A stretch of DNA of 64,000 bases, taken from Clostridium_AM tanneri (GTDB lineage Bacteria > Bacillota > Clostridia > Clostridiales > Clostridiaceae). Positions 25,062-33,126 of this stretch are shown here, in pieces. The first letter of the stretch is position 1. Each line of letters starts with the position of its first letter. The stretch covers positions 417,146-481,145 of the forward strand of contig NZ_JARUJP010000001.1 of NCBI RefSeq assembly GCF_033659955.1, in the 5' to 3' direction. The notes under the pieces were generated by a model. That model was not told the DNA's origin, did not search any database, and saw only the letters and a program-made list of their open reading frames with translations. A program made the translations under genes and the position numbers.

Positions 25062-25411
25062 GTTCTTGTAATGGGAGCAGGAGTAAATCCAAGCATATCT
25101 TTAAGCGTATCGTTTACCGCACAAAGTGCCGTCTCAACACTTTGAACATCACCATTTACTACCACAGATCCTGTAAAACGATCAAGGAATCCAATTTCAA
25201 CATCAGCAGCCTTTGTAGCAATATCTGCTGCAATAATAGCAGTTTCATATGGAGAAAGAGTTAAAATACCTATTGCTCCTCTTTCATCAATTCCAAGACG
25301 TTCATATATATCATGCATTGGCGATGCAATAACGTGAGCTATAGTAATTTGTTTTCCTGGAACTGATTCTTGTATAATACGCTGTATATCCTTATTAGAA
25401 AAATCTCCCAT
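25058..25411 (-). CDS. eutS: EutS/PduU-type circularly permuted BMC-H shell protein
   Basis: 117-aa shell protein of the PduU/EutS class, in which a circularly permuted BMC fold makes hexamers topped by a beta-barrel plug. Family features include the N-terminal KDIQRIIQESVPGKQITIAH, DERGAIGILTLSPYETAIIA and VVNGDVQSVETAL. AAGGT precedes the ATG. It is coupled to eutP, mirroring the eutS-eutP order of ethanolamine loci, and follows cutD after about 40 bp. Confidence 0.92.
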   Translation of the reverse strand: MGDFSNKDIQRIIQESVPGKQITIAHVIASPMHDIYERLGIDERGAIGILTLSPYETAIIAADIATKAADVEIGFLDRFTGSVVVNGDVQSVETALCAVNDTLKDMLGFTPAPITRT

Positions 25412-25451
25412 AAACCTTACCTTCCATCTTAATCATCTATTTGAAAATTAT

Positions 25452-26405
25452 TTAATGACGAATTACTTTTGCAGATAAATCGTATTTTCTAATCCATTCT
25501 TCTATTTTATTTAGATCTTCATTAGTCAAACTCGGGTCATTTTTTATAGGATATTCCATTCCCAATTGCTTATATTTATTTACACCCATTTTATGATATG
25601 GAAGTAAATCAATTCCTTTAAAGTTTCTATAATCTTTATATGGCTTCAAAAGCTCCATTACCTTTTCAATATCTTCTTTCTGGTCATTTACCCCTTTAAG
25701 TAAAGGCATACGAATTTTTACATTATATTTGCGGCGAAGCAATTCTTTAAGATTCTCTAGAATTTGTTCGTTTCTAACACCAGTCCACTGAAAGTGTTTG
25801 TCTGAATCAATATGCTTAATGTCAAATAGGAATAAATCTGTGAACTCCGCCACCTTAAGTACTGATTCTAATTTTGCGTAACCACAAGTTTCAATTGCAG
25901 TATTTATCCCTGCTTGCTTGCACGCCATTAAAAGACTACTTGCGGCTTCAGGCTGCATTAAAACTTCGCCGCCACCTAATGTAACTCCCCCACCAGAAAC
26001 TTCATAAAAAGTTCTATCTTCTTCTACGATTTCTAAAAGTTCAGAGATGGTTTTTACTTCTCCAACTATTGATATAGCGGATTTAAGGCAGGCGCTTTTA
26101 CACTTACCGCATCCAATACAATCAACATCATGATTAACCTCATGCTTCGAAGTTTTACTGCTGATAGTGTGTATTGAAGCAGGGCAAACAGAAGCGCAAG
26201 CCCCGCAATCAACACATAAATCACTTTTAAACATAACTCTATTCTTTTTAATCATTCCCTCAGGATTTGCACACCACTTACATCTAAGGGGACAACCCTG
26301 AAAGAATACTAAAGTCCTTACTCCATCTCCATCATACATATTGTATTTTTGTATATTAAAAATCGTCGCTTTTCGTTCAATTATACCTAAAGTTCCATTA
26401 CTCAT
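25452..26405 (-). CDS. cutD: CutD, choline TMA-lyase activating enzyme
   Basis: 317-aa radical-SAM glycyl radical activase. It binds the SAM-linked [4Fe-4S] cluster through CPLRCKWC near the N-terminus. Two ferredoxin-type cluster sites follow (CVDCGACASVCP and CIGCGKCKSACL). It abstracts hydrogen from Gly821 of CutC to form the glycyl radical. The ATG at 26405 is chosen because GGAG is 10 bases upstream, while the ATG three codons earlier sits almost on it. A 200-bp gap holding a hairpin element separates it from cutC. Confidence 0.94.
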   Translation of the reverse strand: MSNGTLGIIERKATIFNIQKYNMYDGDGVRTLVFFQGCPLRCKWCANPEGMIKKNRVMFKSDLCVDCGACASVCPASIHTISSKTSKHEVNHDVDCIGCGKCKSACLKSAISIVGEVKTISELLEIVEEDRTFYEVSGGGVTLGGGEVLMQPEAASSLLMACKQAGINTAIETCGYAKLESVLKVAEFTDLFLFDIKHIDSDKHFQWTGVRNEQILENLKELLRRKYNVKIRMPLLKGVNDQKEDIEKVMELLKPYKDYRNFKGIDLLPYHKMGVNKYKQLGMEYPIKNDPSLTNEDLNKIEEWIRKYDLSAKVIRH

Positions 26406-26474
26406 ATTTTTCATTCTCCAATTTTACTCACACTGATTTTTAATATATTTAGATGAAACTCCTTCTCCTTTTAG

Positions 26475-26604
26475 TCAAATGAGTAAGCGACCATCACAAA
26501 ATCACAGATTTTGGACGTCTGCTTAACTGATTCACTACAAATCAGCACTCTGTGTAAGTGACTATCACCAAATCAAAGATTTGGGATATCTACTTAACAT
26601 TTGA
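26475..26604 (-). repeat. two-unit hairpin repeat element between cutC and cutD
   Basis: Two 45-bp imperfect direct repeats (26483-26527 and 26554-26598), each able to fold on itself. The inner stem is CAAAATC/GATTTTG in copy 1 and CCAAATC/GATTTGG in copy 2. The outer stem is AAGC/GCTT in copy 1 and AAGT/ACTT in copy 2. Both differences are compensatory. A further 6-bp hairpin lies between (26527-26545), and TCAAATG (26475) / CATTTGA (26598) closes the whole element. Confidence 0.8.
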
Positions 26605-26613
26605 GTTCTCTAC

Positions 26614-29154
26614 TTAGAAATGTGTAAGCATAGTTCTGCTTATGATTTCATCTTGAACATCCTTACATAATTCAACAAAGAATGCACTATATCCAGCAAC
26701 ACGAACTATTAAATCACGATACTCTTCAGGATGCTTTTGTGCTTCAAGTAAAGTATTGTTATCTAGATAGTTGAACTGCATTTCTCCAAGCTGAAGAGCA
26801 CATGCACTACGTAGTAGTGTAATTATTCCTTGTTCACCTTCTGGTGTATCAAGAAGACCAGCTATTAGCTTAAAGTTATGAACCATACCTATATTCATAT
26901 CTTCACAACTCATCTTAGAAACAGATTTAATTATTGAAGTAGGTCCTTTATAATCTGCTCCTTGAGTTGGACTTATACCATCTGATAAAGGTGTCCATGC
27001 TTTACGTCCATTTGCTGTAGCTCCAGTAAGTTGTCCAAATGGAGTGTTATTTGAGATTGATAAAGTACCATGGCTAAGCACTGAATATAATGTTTTATAT
27101 TTACGATGCTCTTGTTCAGTAAAGTTGATTAAATCTGCAGCAATTAAATCTGCGTAATCATCATCGTTACCATACTTAGGTGCTTCTAAGCAATCTTTTC
27201 TTAGTTGTTCATATCCAACAAAGTCAGCTTTTAAAGCTTCGTTCATTTCTTGTAATGTATATTTTTTCTCATCAAATACTAATTTCTTTATAGCTGCCAT
27301 AGAATCTGTATAAGTAGCAAGACCACTCCATACTACTCCAGGTCCGAAGTTATACATAGCTCCGCCTGCTTCTACTCCCTTACCTTTATCCATACAACCT
27401 TCATACATCATAGACATAAGTGGCTTTGGTGCAAGATCCCTGTGAACACGTTGAGAAATTACTGTAGCAACACTTGTCCATTTAGTAATGTATTTAATTT
27501 GCTCTTTAACAGCTGCTTCGAACTGTTCATAAGTTTTAAACTTACTTAGATCTCCCATGTCCGGGCATACTTGCTTACCATACCATAGTGGTACCCCATG
27601 ATTAAGAACAAGTTCTATACATATAGGCCATTGAGTATATCCTGTAGAAGTCCATTGATATAATCTTCCTGACTTCTGTGGCTCAACGCATCCCATTAAG
27701 CAGTAGTCTCTTGCATCTTCTATAGAAACACCTTTTGCTAACATCATCTTTATATGAACATCGTCAAAGTGACATGCTGGGAATCCCATACCTGCACGAA
27801 TAACTTCAACTATCTTCTTAAGGTATTTCTGAGGTGAGCCTTTATGTATACGACATGCTAATGATGGCTGGTATATCTTCACGTGACGAACTGCATCCAT
27901 TAAAAGATAAGTTAATTCATTTGTAGCGTCACGACCTTCTCTAGTAACACCACCTAAACACATGTTAACGAATGGCTGATAACCTGCAAAGAATTTAGAA
28001 CCACCCTCACTTGTTATCCACATCATTTCAGACATTTTTATAAGCATACAGCCTGCTAGTTCAAATGCTTCAAAATCAGTCATACGTCCAGCTTCAATAT
28101 CTGCTTTATAGAATGGGTACATGTATTGGTCAACACGTCCTATAGACATACCTGTTTGATTTTCTTCAACTACAAGTAATGATTCTATAGTCCAAACTGC
28201 TTGAATTGCTTCCCAAAAATTACTTGGCTTATGTGCTGGAACCCTAGCATTTACTTCAGAAATCTTTAGAAGCTCTGCTTTACGCTTAGGGTTAGTTTCC
28301 TTTGCAGCAAGCTCAGCTGCATAGTCTGACATACGTTTAGCATATATCATAACTCCTTCAGCAGTATCGATTAATGATTTATAAAAATAAATTCTATCTA
28401 TATCTTCTGGATTTTCATAACTAAGATTAGCTAATTTCTCTTCTGCCTCTCTTTTTATATCAAGCATACCTTTTTTCATTAATATAACGTCATATCCTGG
28501 GTTAGAGTCCCCTCCACCATTTACTGCGTGGTAGGAACAATCTGAAACAAAGGATTCTCCTGAAAGTTCCCATACTCCAGCTTCACGATACTGGTCTTCA
28601 CAGTATTCATCAACGGATTTACCTTGCCAATATGGGAATAATTCCTCACGCATAATTTTCTTATCTTCTTCTGAGATATAAAATGGGTCTTGTGGACGAT
28701 TTCCTATTGTATCAATTTCATCAACCATCCATCTCCAAGCTATATCAGGAGAAAATGCCCCTGCACGAGGCTTACCATTTGGTGCTCCAACGATAAGTTC
28801 GTTATCTTGAATTACTAGTGGTGCAGTTTCGCAGCAATGTTTGAAACACTTACCACGCAAAACGGATTTAGGAATACCAGGGTTTTCTTTAGCTATTTTA
28901 GTAATAGCTCTTGCACGGTGAGTTGTTATAGTTGGAACGTGTTTTAAGTAAATTTCCTTTAACTTAACTAAACGCTCTGTTATTCCATCTGGAATTTGAC
29001 CATTGTTATCACCTGCAACCTGTGTACAAGCTGGTTCTTCTTTTGCTATTTCTTTAGAAACACTAGAAAACATCTTCATTAAACCAGCACGTTCTTCGTC
29101 AGACATGTTTTTAGTAGCTTCCATAAACTTATTTGAAAATTCACGAATATCCAA
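26614..29154 (-). CDS. cutC: CutC, choline trimethylamine-lyase
   Basis: 846-aa glycyl radical enzyme that cleaves choline to trimethylamine and acetaldehyde. The TTG at 29154 is the best start, because AGAGG is 7 bases upstream and the resulting numbering matches published Desulfovibrio alaskensis CutC exactly. Under it the thiyl cysteine is C489 with E491 (MGCVEPQ), D216 and Y208 fall in SYHAVNGGGDSNPGYD, and the radical glycine is G821 (RVAGYSAFFVEL). These residues separate CutC from other glycyl radical enzymes. The short form, without the N-terminal extension of Klebsiella-type CutC, is the GRM1 kind. An ATG five codons earlier has no good ribosome binding site. Confidence 0.96.
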   Translation of the reverse strand: MDIREFSNKFMEATKNMSDEERAGLMKMFSSVSKEIAKEEPACTQVAGDNNGQIPDGITERLVKLKEIYLKHVPTITTHRARAITKIAKENPGIPKSVLRGKCFKHCCETAPLVIQDNELIVGAPNGKPRAGAFSPDIAWRWMVDEIDTIGNRPQDPFYISEEDKKIMREELFPYWQGKSVDEYCEDQYREAGVWELSGESFVSDCSYHAVNGGGDSNPGYDVILMKKGMLDIKREAEEKLANLSYENPEDIDRIYFYKSLIDTAEGVMIYAKRMSDYAAELAAKETNPKRKAELLKISEVNARVPAHKPSNFWEAIQAVWTIESLLVVEENQTGMSIGRVDQYMYPFYKADIEAGRMTDFEAFELAGCMLIKMSEMMWITSEGGSKFFAGYQPFVNMCLGGVTREGRDATNELTYLLMDAVRHVKIYQPSLACRIHKGSPQKYLKKIVEVIRAGMGFPACHFDDVHIKMMLAKGVSIEDARDYCLMGCVEPQKSGRLYQWTSTGYTQWPICIELVLNHGVPLWYGKQVCPDMGDLSKFKTYEQFEAAVKEQIKYITKWTSVATVISQRVHRDLAPKPLMSMMYEGCMDKGKGVEAGGAMYNFGPGVVWSGLATYTDSMAAIKKLVFDEKKYTLQEMNEALKADFVGYEQLRKDCLEAPKYGNDDDYADLIAADLINFTEQEHRKYKTLYSVLSHGTLSISNNTPFGQLTGATANGRKAWTPLSDGISPTQGADYKGPTSIIKSVSKMSCEDMNIGMVHNFKLIAGLLDTPEGEQGIITLLRSACALQLGEMQFNYLDNNTLLEAQKHPEEYRDLIVRVAGYSAFFVELCKDVQDEIISRTMLTHF

Positions 29155-29202
29155 TTTATTACCTCTCATTCTTTAATATATTTCATATTTCAAATATGAT
29201 TT

Positions 29203-30672
29203 TTATTTTAAATCCCTCATAACTTTTTTCAAAATACTCTCTAATAACTTAATGTTATCTATTTCCTTTGAATTTAATTTATCTTCTTCAAGATCTACTG
29301 TTTTAACAAGTTCATCTACATTTCGAACTCCATACCCAACTTTACGTACATATATTAAGTTCATAGGTGAAACGTTATCAGAAGTCATTCCATCCCCTGC
29401 AGAACCACTGCCTAATGTCATGGATGGAAATAAATTTGTAGTTGCACCCATGCTTCCAAAAGTTCCTGGAGTATTAACAAGCACTCTTCCAACAGGTTTT
29501 TTTAGTGCAAATTGACGAATAACTTCCTCATCCTTTGAATGTATAACAAGTGTATGTCCCTGCCTCTCACTAAGCAATAGTTCTATACATTTTTCACAAG
29601 CGTGCATCCAGTCGTCTTCTATATAAAAGGCTAGCACTGGACAGAGCTTTTCTCTTGAATAAGGATTTTTTGGTGAAACAAACTTTTGCTTGGAGATGAG
29701 AAGCTTCGTATCTTCTGGAACACTAAAACCAGCATTCTTAGCTAAGAATTTTGGTGGTTTACCGATTATCTCTACATTTTTGCCCCCATCTTTATCCAAG
29801 AATGTGGCTGCCAATTTTTCAGCTTCTTCTTCTGTCATAAAGTATGCACCGTTTTTTTGAAGTTCTTCTCTTACTTCAGCTGCAATACAACTATCAACCA
29901 CAATTGATTGTTCAGCACTGGATACAACTCCATAATCGAAATTCTTGCTATCAATAATATCTCTAACTGCTTGCTTTATATCCGCTGTGCGCTCTATAAA
30001 GGCTGGGCCATTTCCATTACCGCCATAAATTATTGGCTTGCCAGATTTATAGGCTGCATCGAGCATTTCTGGAACTCCCGTGTTCATTATCAGTGAAGTA
30101 TCTCTATGTTTCATAAGCTCCACCGAACCACTTTCAGTTACTGTATGTAAATATGCAAGGGCACCTTCTGGAAGTCCTACTCCCTCCGCAGCTCTAATCA
30201 AAATATCAATTGTTTTGCCAATTGCATTTTTAGCCCTTTGATGAGGAGAAAATATAATTGCATTTCCTGATTTAATTGCAATTAATGCCTTATATATAGT
30301 TGTAGAAACAGGACTAGTGGATGGACAAAAGGCTATGATAACGCCCATTGGTACCCCAACATCCATTGTGTTTCCAAGCTTATCTTCATCAATGATACCT
30401 ACACATCTCATTCCCTTAAGCCTATTTTTTAGATATCTGCATACAAAGCGGTTTTTGATATATTTATCTTCCCACTTTCCATATTCAGTTTCTTCATTAG
30501 ACATCTGGGCAAGTTCCTTTAAATGTTTTTCAATCTCTTCAACCATACGTTCAACTATCTCATCAAGTTTTTCTTGTGGGAAGGTTGCTAATTTCTTTTG
30601 TGCCTCACGAGCATTTTCAACAAGAATTCTTGCTTCTTGCATGGAGAGTAAATCATTATCTATAATATTCAT
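29203..30672 (-). CDS. acylating-ALDH paralogue with Ser in place of the catalytic Cys
   Basis: 489-aa homologue of the EutE/PduP aldehyde dehydrogenase at 19485-21077. Residue 251, Cys in that enzyme, is Ser here (DYGVVSSAEQS; codons TCC-AGT), so the thioester chemistry should be lost. The Rossmann-domain segments (KSGKPIIYGGNGNGPAF, TPGTFGSMGATTNLFPS) remain, and the C-terminus ends in an amphipathic helix (LLESILKKVMRDLK) typical of encapsulation. It may serve as a structural or scaffolding partner, or act on a different aldehyde without CoA. AGGGAG precedes the ATG, and the gene lies directly upstream of cutC. Confidence 0.88.
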   Translation of the reverse strand: MNIIDNDLLSMQEARILVENAREAQKKLATFPQEKLDEIVERMVEEIEKHLKELAQMSNEETEYGKWEDKYIKNRFVCRYLKNRLKGMRCVGIIDEDKLGNTMDVGVPMGVIIAFCPSTSPVSTTIYKALIAIKSGNAIIFSPHQRAKNAIGKTIDILIRAAEGVGLPEGALAYLHTVTESGSVELMKHRDTSLIMNTGVPEMLDAAYKSGKPIIYGGNGNGPAFIERTADIKQAVRDIIDSKNFDYGVVSSAEQSIVVDSCIAAEVREELQKNGAYFMTEEEAEKLAATFLDKDGGKNVEIIGKPPKFLAKNAGFSVPEDTKLLISKQKFVSPKNPYSREKLCPVLAFYIEDDWMHACEKCIELLLSERQGHTLVIHSKDEEVIRQFALKKPVGRVLVNTPGTFGSMGATTNLFPSMTLGSGSAGDGMTSDNVSPMNLIYVRKVGYGVRNVDELVKTVDLEEDKLNSKEIDNIKLLESILKKVMRDLK

Positions 30673-30708
30673 TTTTCTCTCTCCCTTTTCAGAAAAAATT
30701 TAATACTT

Positions 30709-31017
30709 TTATTCTGTTACAAGATTTGTAATAGAATAACGTTTTATTATTTTTCCAAGATCCTGATGTGGTCTTGGAATAACTATTGAACTATAAAGGT
30801 TTCCACCTTCCATTGCTTTAACTGCTGCAACACCAGCTTCTACTGCTGTTTTGCAAGCACCAACATCACCTTGAACTAATACAGATATATATCCTGAGGC
30901 AACGTTTGCATATCCTATAAGTTCAACATCCGCTGCTTTACACATAGCATCTGCTGCTTCTAAAACAAAAACTAGCCCGAAAGTTTCAATTAATCCTAAA
31001 GCTTCATATCTTGCCAT
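30709..31017 (-). CDS. BMC-H shell protein
   Basis: 102-aa single-domain hexameric shell protein (RYEALGLIETFGLVFVLEAADAM, VLVQGDVGACKTAVEAG, IPRPHQDLGKII). The region before the IPRPH end, AMEGGNLYSSIV, is longer than in the 97-aa tile and may shape a different pore. It belongs to the early, promoter-proximal set of shell genes with its 98-aa neighbour. AAAGGA lies about 12 bases before the ATG, a long spacing. Confidence 0.92.
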   Translation of the reverse strand: MARYEALGLIETFGLVFVLEAADAMCKAADVELIGYANVASGYISVLVQGDVGACKTAVEAGVAAVKAMEGGNLYSSIVIPRPHQDLGKIIKRYSITNLVTE

Positions 31018-31041
31018 ACTTGTATCATTTCCTTTCTATAT

Positions 31042-31338
31042 TTATGCATCAATATCATGTACTGAAACAATATCTCCAACTTCTCTAATAGGACGTGGCA
31101 TAACATTGTGTGCTGTTAATGTTCCAACAGCAGCCGCTGCCTCTGCACCTGCTTCCACAGCAGATTTAACTGCACCTACATCACCTTTTACCATTATAGT
31201 TACAAGGGTTGAACCAACATTTTCATATGAAATAAGTTCAACGTTAGCTGCCTTAAGCATTTTATCTGCAGCCTCAAGTGCAGGAACTAATCCTATTGTC
31301 TCTACAAGACCTAAAGCCTCATTTCCATAGTATCTCAT
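31042..31338 (-). CDS. BMC-H shell protein
   Basis: 98-aa hexameric shell protein (NEALGLVETIGLVPALEAADKM, IMVKGDVGAVKSAVEAGAEA, MPRPIREVGDIV). It is the first gene after the internal MerR-type promoter at 31440-31471, so the enzyme and shell operon probably starts here. AAGGAGG is placed well for the ATG. It differs from the other two standard tiles in this locus, so the facets are likely mixed. Confidence 0.93.
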   Translation of the reverse strand: MRYYGNEALGLVETIGLVPALEAADKMLKAANVELISYENVGSTLVTIMVKGDVGAVKSAVEAGAEAAAAVGTLTAHNVMPRPIREVGDIVSVHDIDA

Positions 31339-31439
31339 ATATATTTCCTCCTTCCTATTTAAACGAATATGTTTTAATTAAACAAAGAACTGTACTATAT
31401 ATATTTGTTTAATATAACCCTGTTACTTACTTTATACTG

Positions 31440-31471
31440 ATTATATCTCTTGCCCTTTAGGGGAGAGTCAA
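31440..31471 (-). promoter_or_regulatory. MerR/BmrR-type promoter of the shell-cutC operon
   Basis: On the minus strand, TTGACT (31466-31471) and TATAAT (31440-31445) are separated by a 20-bp spacer, longer than the sigma-A optimum and typical of MerR-activated promoters. The spacer is CTCCCCTAAAGGGCAAGAGA, an imperfect dyad close to the BmrR operator (CTCTCCCCTA). Confidence 0.8.
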
Positions 31472-31552
31472 TATGTTATTACAATAAATTCTTAAATATT
31501 TTTCACTGTGAATTAGGCTATTTACCAAGAAAATTTACTTATATTATTAAAG

Positions 31553-31621
31553 ACAATGCCCTTGTTCTACCATCATCACAGAATATTTGTCTTGTACAAA
31601 CATTACCCTATGGGCAATGTT
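31553..31621 (-). promoter_or_regulatory. dyad with alternative long-range pairing after the 88-aa gene
   Basis: A 23-bp near-perfect dyad (31599-31621; AACATTgCCC-ATA-GGGtAATGTT on the minus strand) starts 5 bp after the stop of the upstream gene. Its 5' arm can pair instead with GGGCATTGT at 31553-31561. It could be a terminator for the transporter transcript or a further regulator site. No T-run or clear -10 is visible. Confidence 0.45.
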
Positions 31622-31626
31622 AAAAA

Positions 31627-31893
31627 TTAATCTTTAATATATTTATTGATTGTAGCAGCCCCATCTTCATGGGCATGATAGTAAACAGTTAACTCACCAT
31701 CTCTATCTAATTCAAATCTTGTTTCTTCAATAAGTCCATTTGCTTCTGCCGTCATTAAGGCATTGATTACAGCCTTCTTTTGTAAAGCCTTAAAGCTTCC
31801 GTATTCTCCTTTTAATGCTTCTATAACATCATTAGCAGAAGCTTCGTTAACTGTAGTAAAATATTTTAAAATAGCATAATTAAGCGGCTTCAT
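31627..31893 (-). CDS. small winged-helix-like protein of the cut locus
   Basis: 88-aa protein that I could not assign to a family. The pattern helix, helix, helix, two short strands (ILKYFTTVNEASANDVIEAL, KAVINALMTAEANGLIEETR, DGELTVYYHAH) reads as a winged helix, so it may bind DNA or another protein. The ATG at 31893 is chosen because GGGAGG is 8 bases upstream. It overlaps the end of the permease gene by 14 bases, so it is coupled to transport. The two internal dyads nearby may be its targets. Confidence 0.6.
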   Translation of the reverse strand: MKPLNYAILKYFTTVNEASANDVIEALKGEYGSFKALQKKAVINALMTAEANGLIEETRFELDRDGELTVYYHAHEDGAATINKYIKD

Positions 31894-32995
31894 CCATTGA
31901 ACCTCCCATATCATCTTTTCTTCTAAATAAATCAAGTGGATTCATAGATATTGTAAGGATACCAAACATCATTATTACAGCTCCGATCCAAGCAACTGAA
32001 GGTAATGACCATCCATCCATGCCTCCGTATACTCCTAATAGCAATAAGCAGAATAACGGACCAAAGAATGAATATGTACCATTACATGCAGTACCAAGTC
32101 CTGCTCCACACATACTGTTTCCAGCGTACCATGTCATAAATGTAACAACTGATAAAAGACCACTTAGTACGAACCAAATCATTGCAGGTCCACTTGTAAA
32201 TGCTTGCATTGCAAGGTTAACAGAAAGACCAACTTTACCAGCCATAATTGAGAAAACTGGTACTAAAATGAATAGATTTGCTATACCTGAAGTTACTTGA
32301 CGAATACAAATACCAATTTCATAATCAATCATTGCTGTACCATATCCAGCTACACAACCTTCAAATCCCCATGCAAGAGCTGCGATAATAGCTATAAAGA
32401 ATCCGATAATTGTTTTTGTTGAAGCAGTACCGTTAAAGCTTGTACTACCAATTAGGAAACTAGCAAATACACATACCGCAATACCAAAAGCCATACGTTT
32501 GTCTAGTTTCTGTTTAAATAAGATTTTACCTAGTATTGCAGCAATAGCAGGACAAAGAGCTGATATTGGAACAACTATTGAGCCAGCCATTTGAAGAGCT
32601 ATAACATAAGCCGTACCAGCTACGGGCCCCCCGATAAGAGCTGCCAATATCATAATGCGTCCTGGAGCAGTGTTGATACATCTTAGAAAATCTCTAAATT
32701 TACCTCTAACTATTGAGTATAAAATTGCCCAAACAGCACTACAGGTATCGTTTATTGCATTACCAAGTGCTGCAAGTAAGTATGCTATCACAAATGCTGA
32801 TAAACCTGCTGTATTAGCACCATACCAGTCACCCCAAACCCCCTTAGTCATACCCATGGTTAATAACGCTGTATACATCCCATAGGTGAGTCCTGAAAAT
32901 AAAGCTAATGACACACCTTTTTTGAAGAAATCACTTGATAATTTCTTCTTTGCAGCTATTGCTTTAGTATTAGCTGACATTGAAATTTCTTTCAT
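31880..32995 (-). CDS. DMT/EamA-like 10-TM permease (copy 2)
   Basis: 371-aa membrane protein with about ten hydrophobic helices and the internal duplication typical of the drug/metabolite transporter superfamily. It is a close paralogue of the gene immediately upstream (shared FLKKG-type start, AVWAILYSIVRGK/AVWAMLYAAFKGK, GWGFEGCVAGYGT-type and AFTSGPAMIWF segments). Position in the cut locus suggests choline uptake or a coupled exchange. This is inferred from context, since related GRM1 loci carry small multidrug-resistance-type transporters at this place. GGAG precedes the ATG. Confidence 0.75.
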   Translation of the reverse strand: MKEISMSANTKAIAAKKKLSSDFFKKGVSLALFSGLTYGMYTALLTMGMTKGVWGDWYGANTAGLSAFVIAYLLAALGNAINDTCSAVWAILYSIVRGKFRDFLRCINTAPGRIMILAALIGGPVAGTAYVIALQMAGSIVVPISALCPAIAAILGKILFKQKLDKRMAFGIAVCVFASFLIGSTSFNGTASTKTIIGFFIAIIAALAWGFEGCVAGYGTAMIDYEIGICIRQVTSGIANLFILVPVFSIMAGKVGLSVNLAMQAFTSGPAMIWFVLSGLLSVVTFMTWYAGNSMCGAGLGTACNGTYSFFGPLFCLLLLGVYGGMDGWSLPSVAWIGAVIMMFGILTISMNPLDLFRRKDDMGGSMDEAA

Positions 32996-33035
32996 ATAAT
33001 GGATCTCCTTTCGATTATCTTTTGTTCATATATTT

Positions 33036-33091
33036 TAATAAAAAAGCTCATTTCCAAAAGCTTCACCAATTAGTAACAAGCTTTTTTATTA
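33036..33091 (-). terminator. hairpin between the two permease genes (attenuator or terminator)
   Basis: 13-bp arms TAATAAAAAAGCT / AGCTTTTTTATTA (33036-33048 with 33079-33091) whose U-rich side can serve as a terminator tail for the inner AGCT hairpin. It lies in the 130-bp gap between the paralogous permease genes and may set different levels for the two. Confidence 0.55.
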
Positions 33092-33126
33092 AATTCAATA
33101 GAATTTAAGTATTTATAATCTCATAA

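Noticed and set aside
26483..26598. CRISPR array
   Set aside because: Only two units, each a self-complementary hairpin, with no repeat-spacer periodicity and no cas genes.
26614..29154. Glycerol or propanediol dehydratase of the glycyl radical family
   Set aside because: D216, Y208, C489 and E491 with the VEPQ sequence match choline TMA-lyase.
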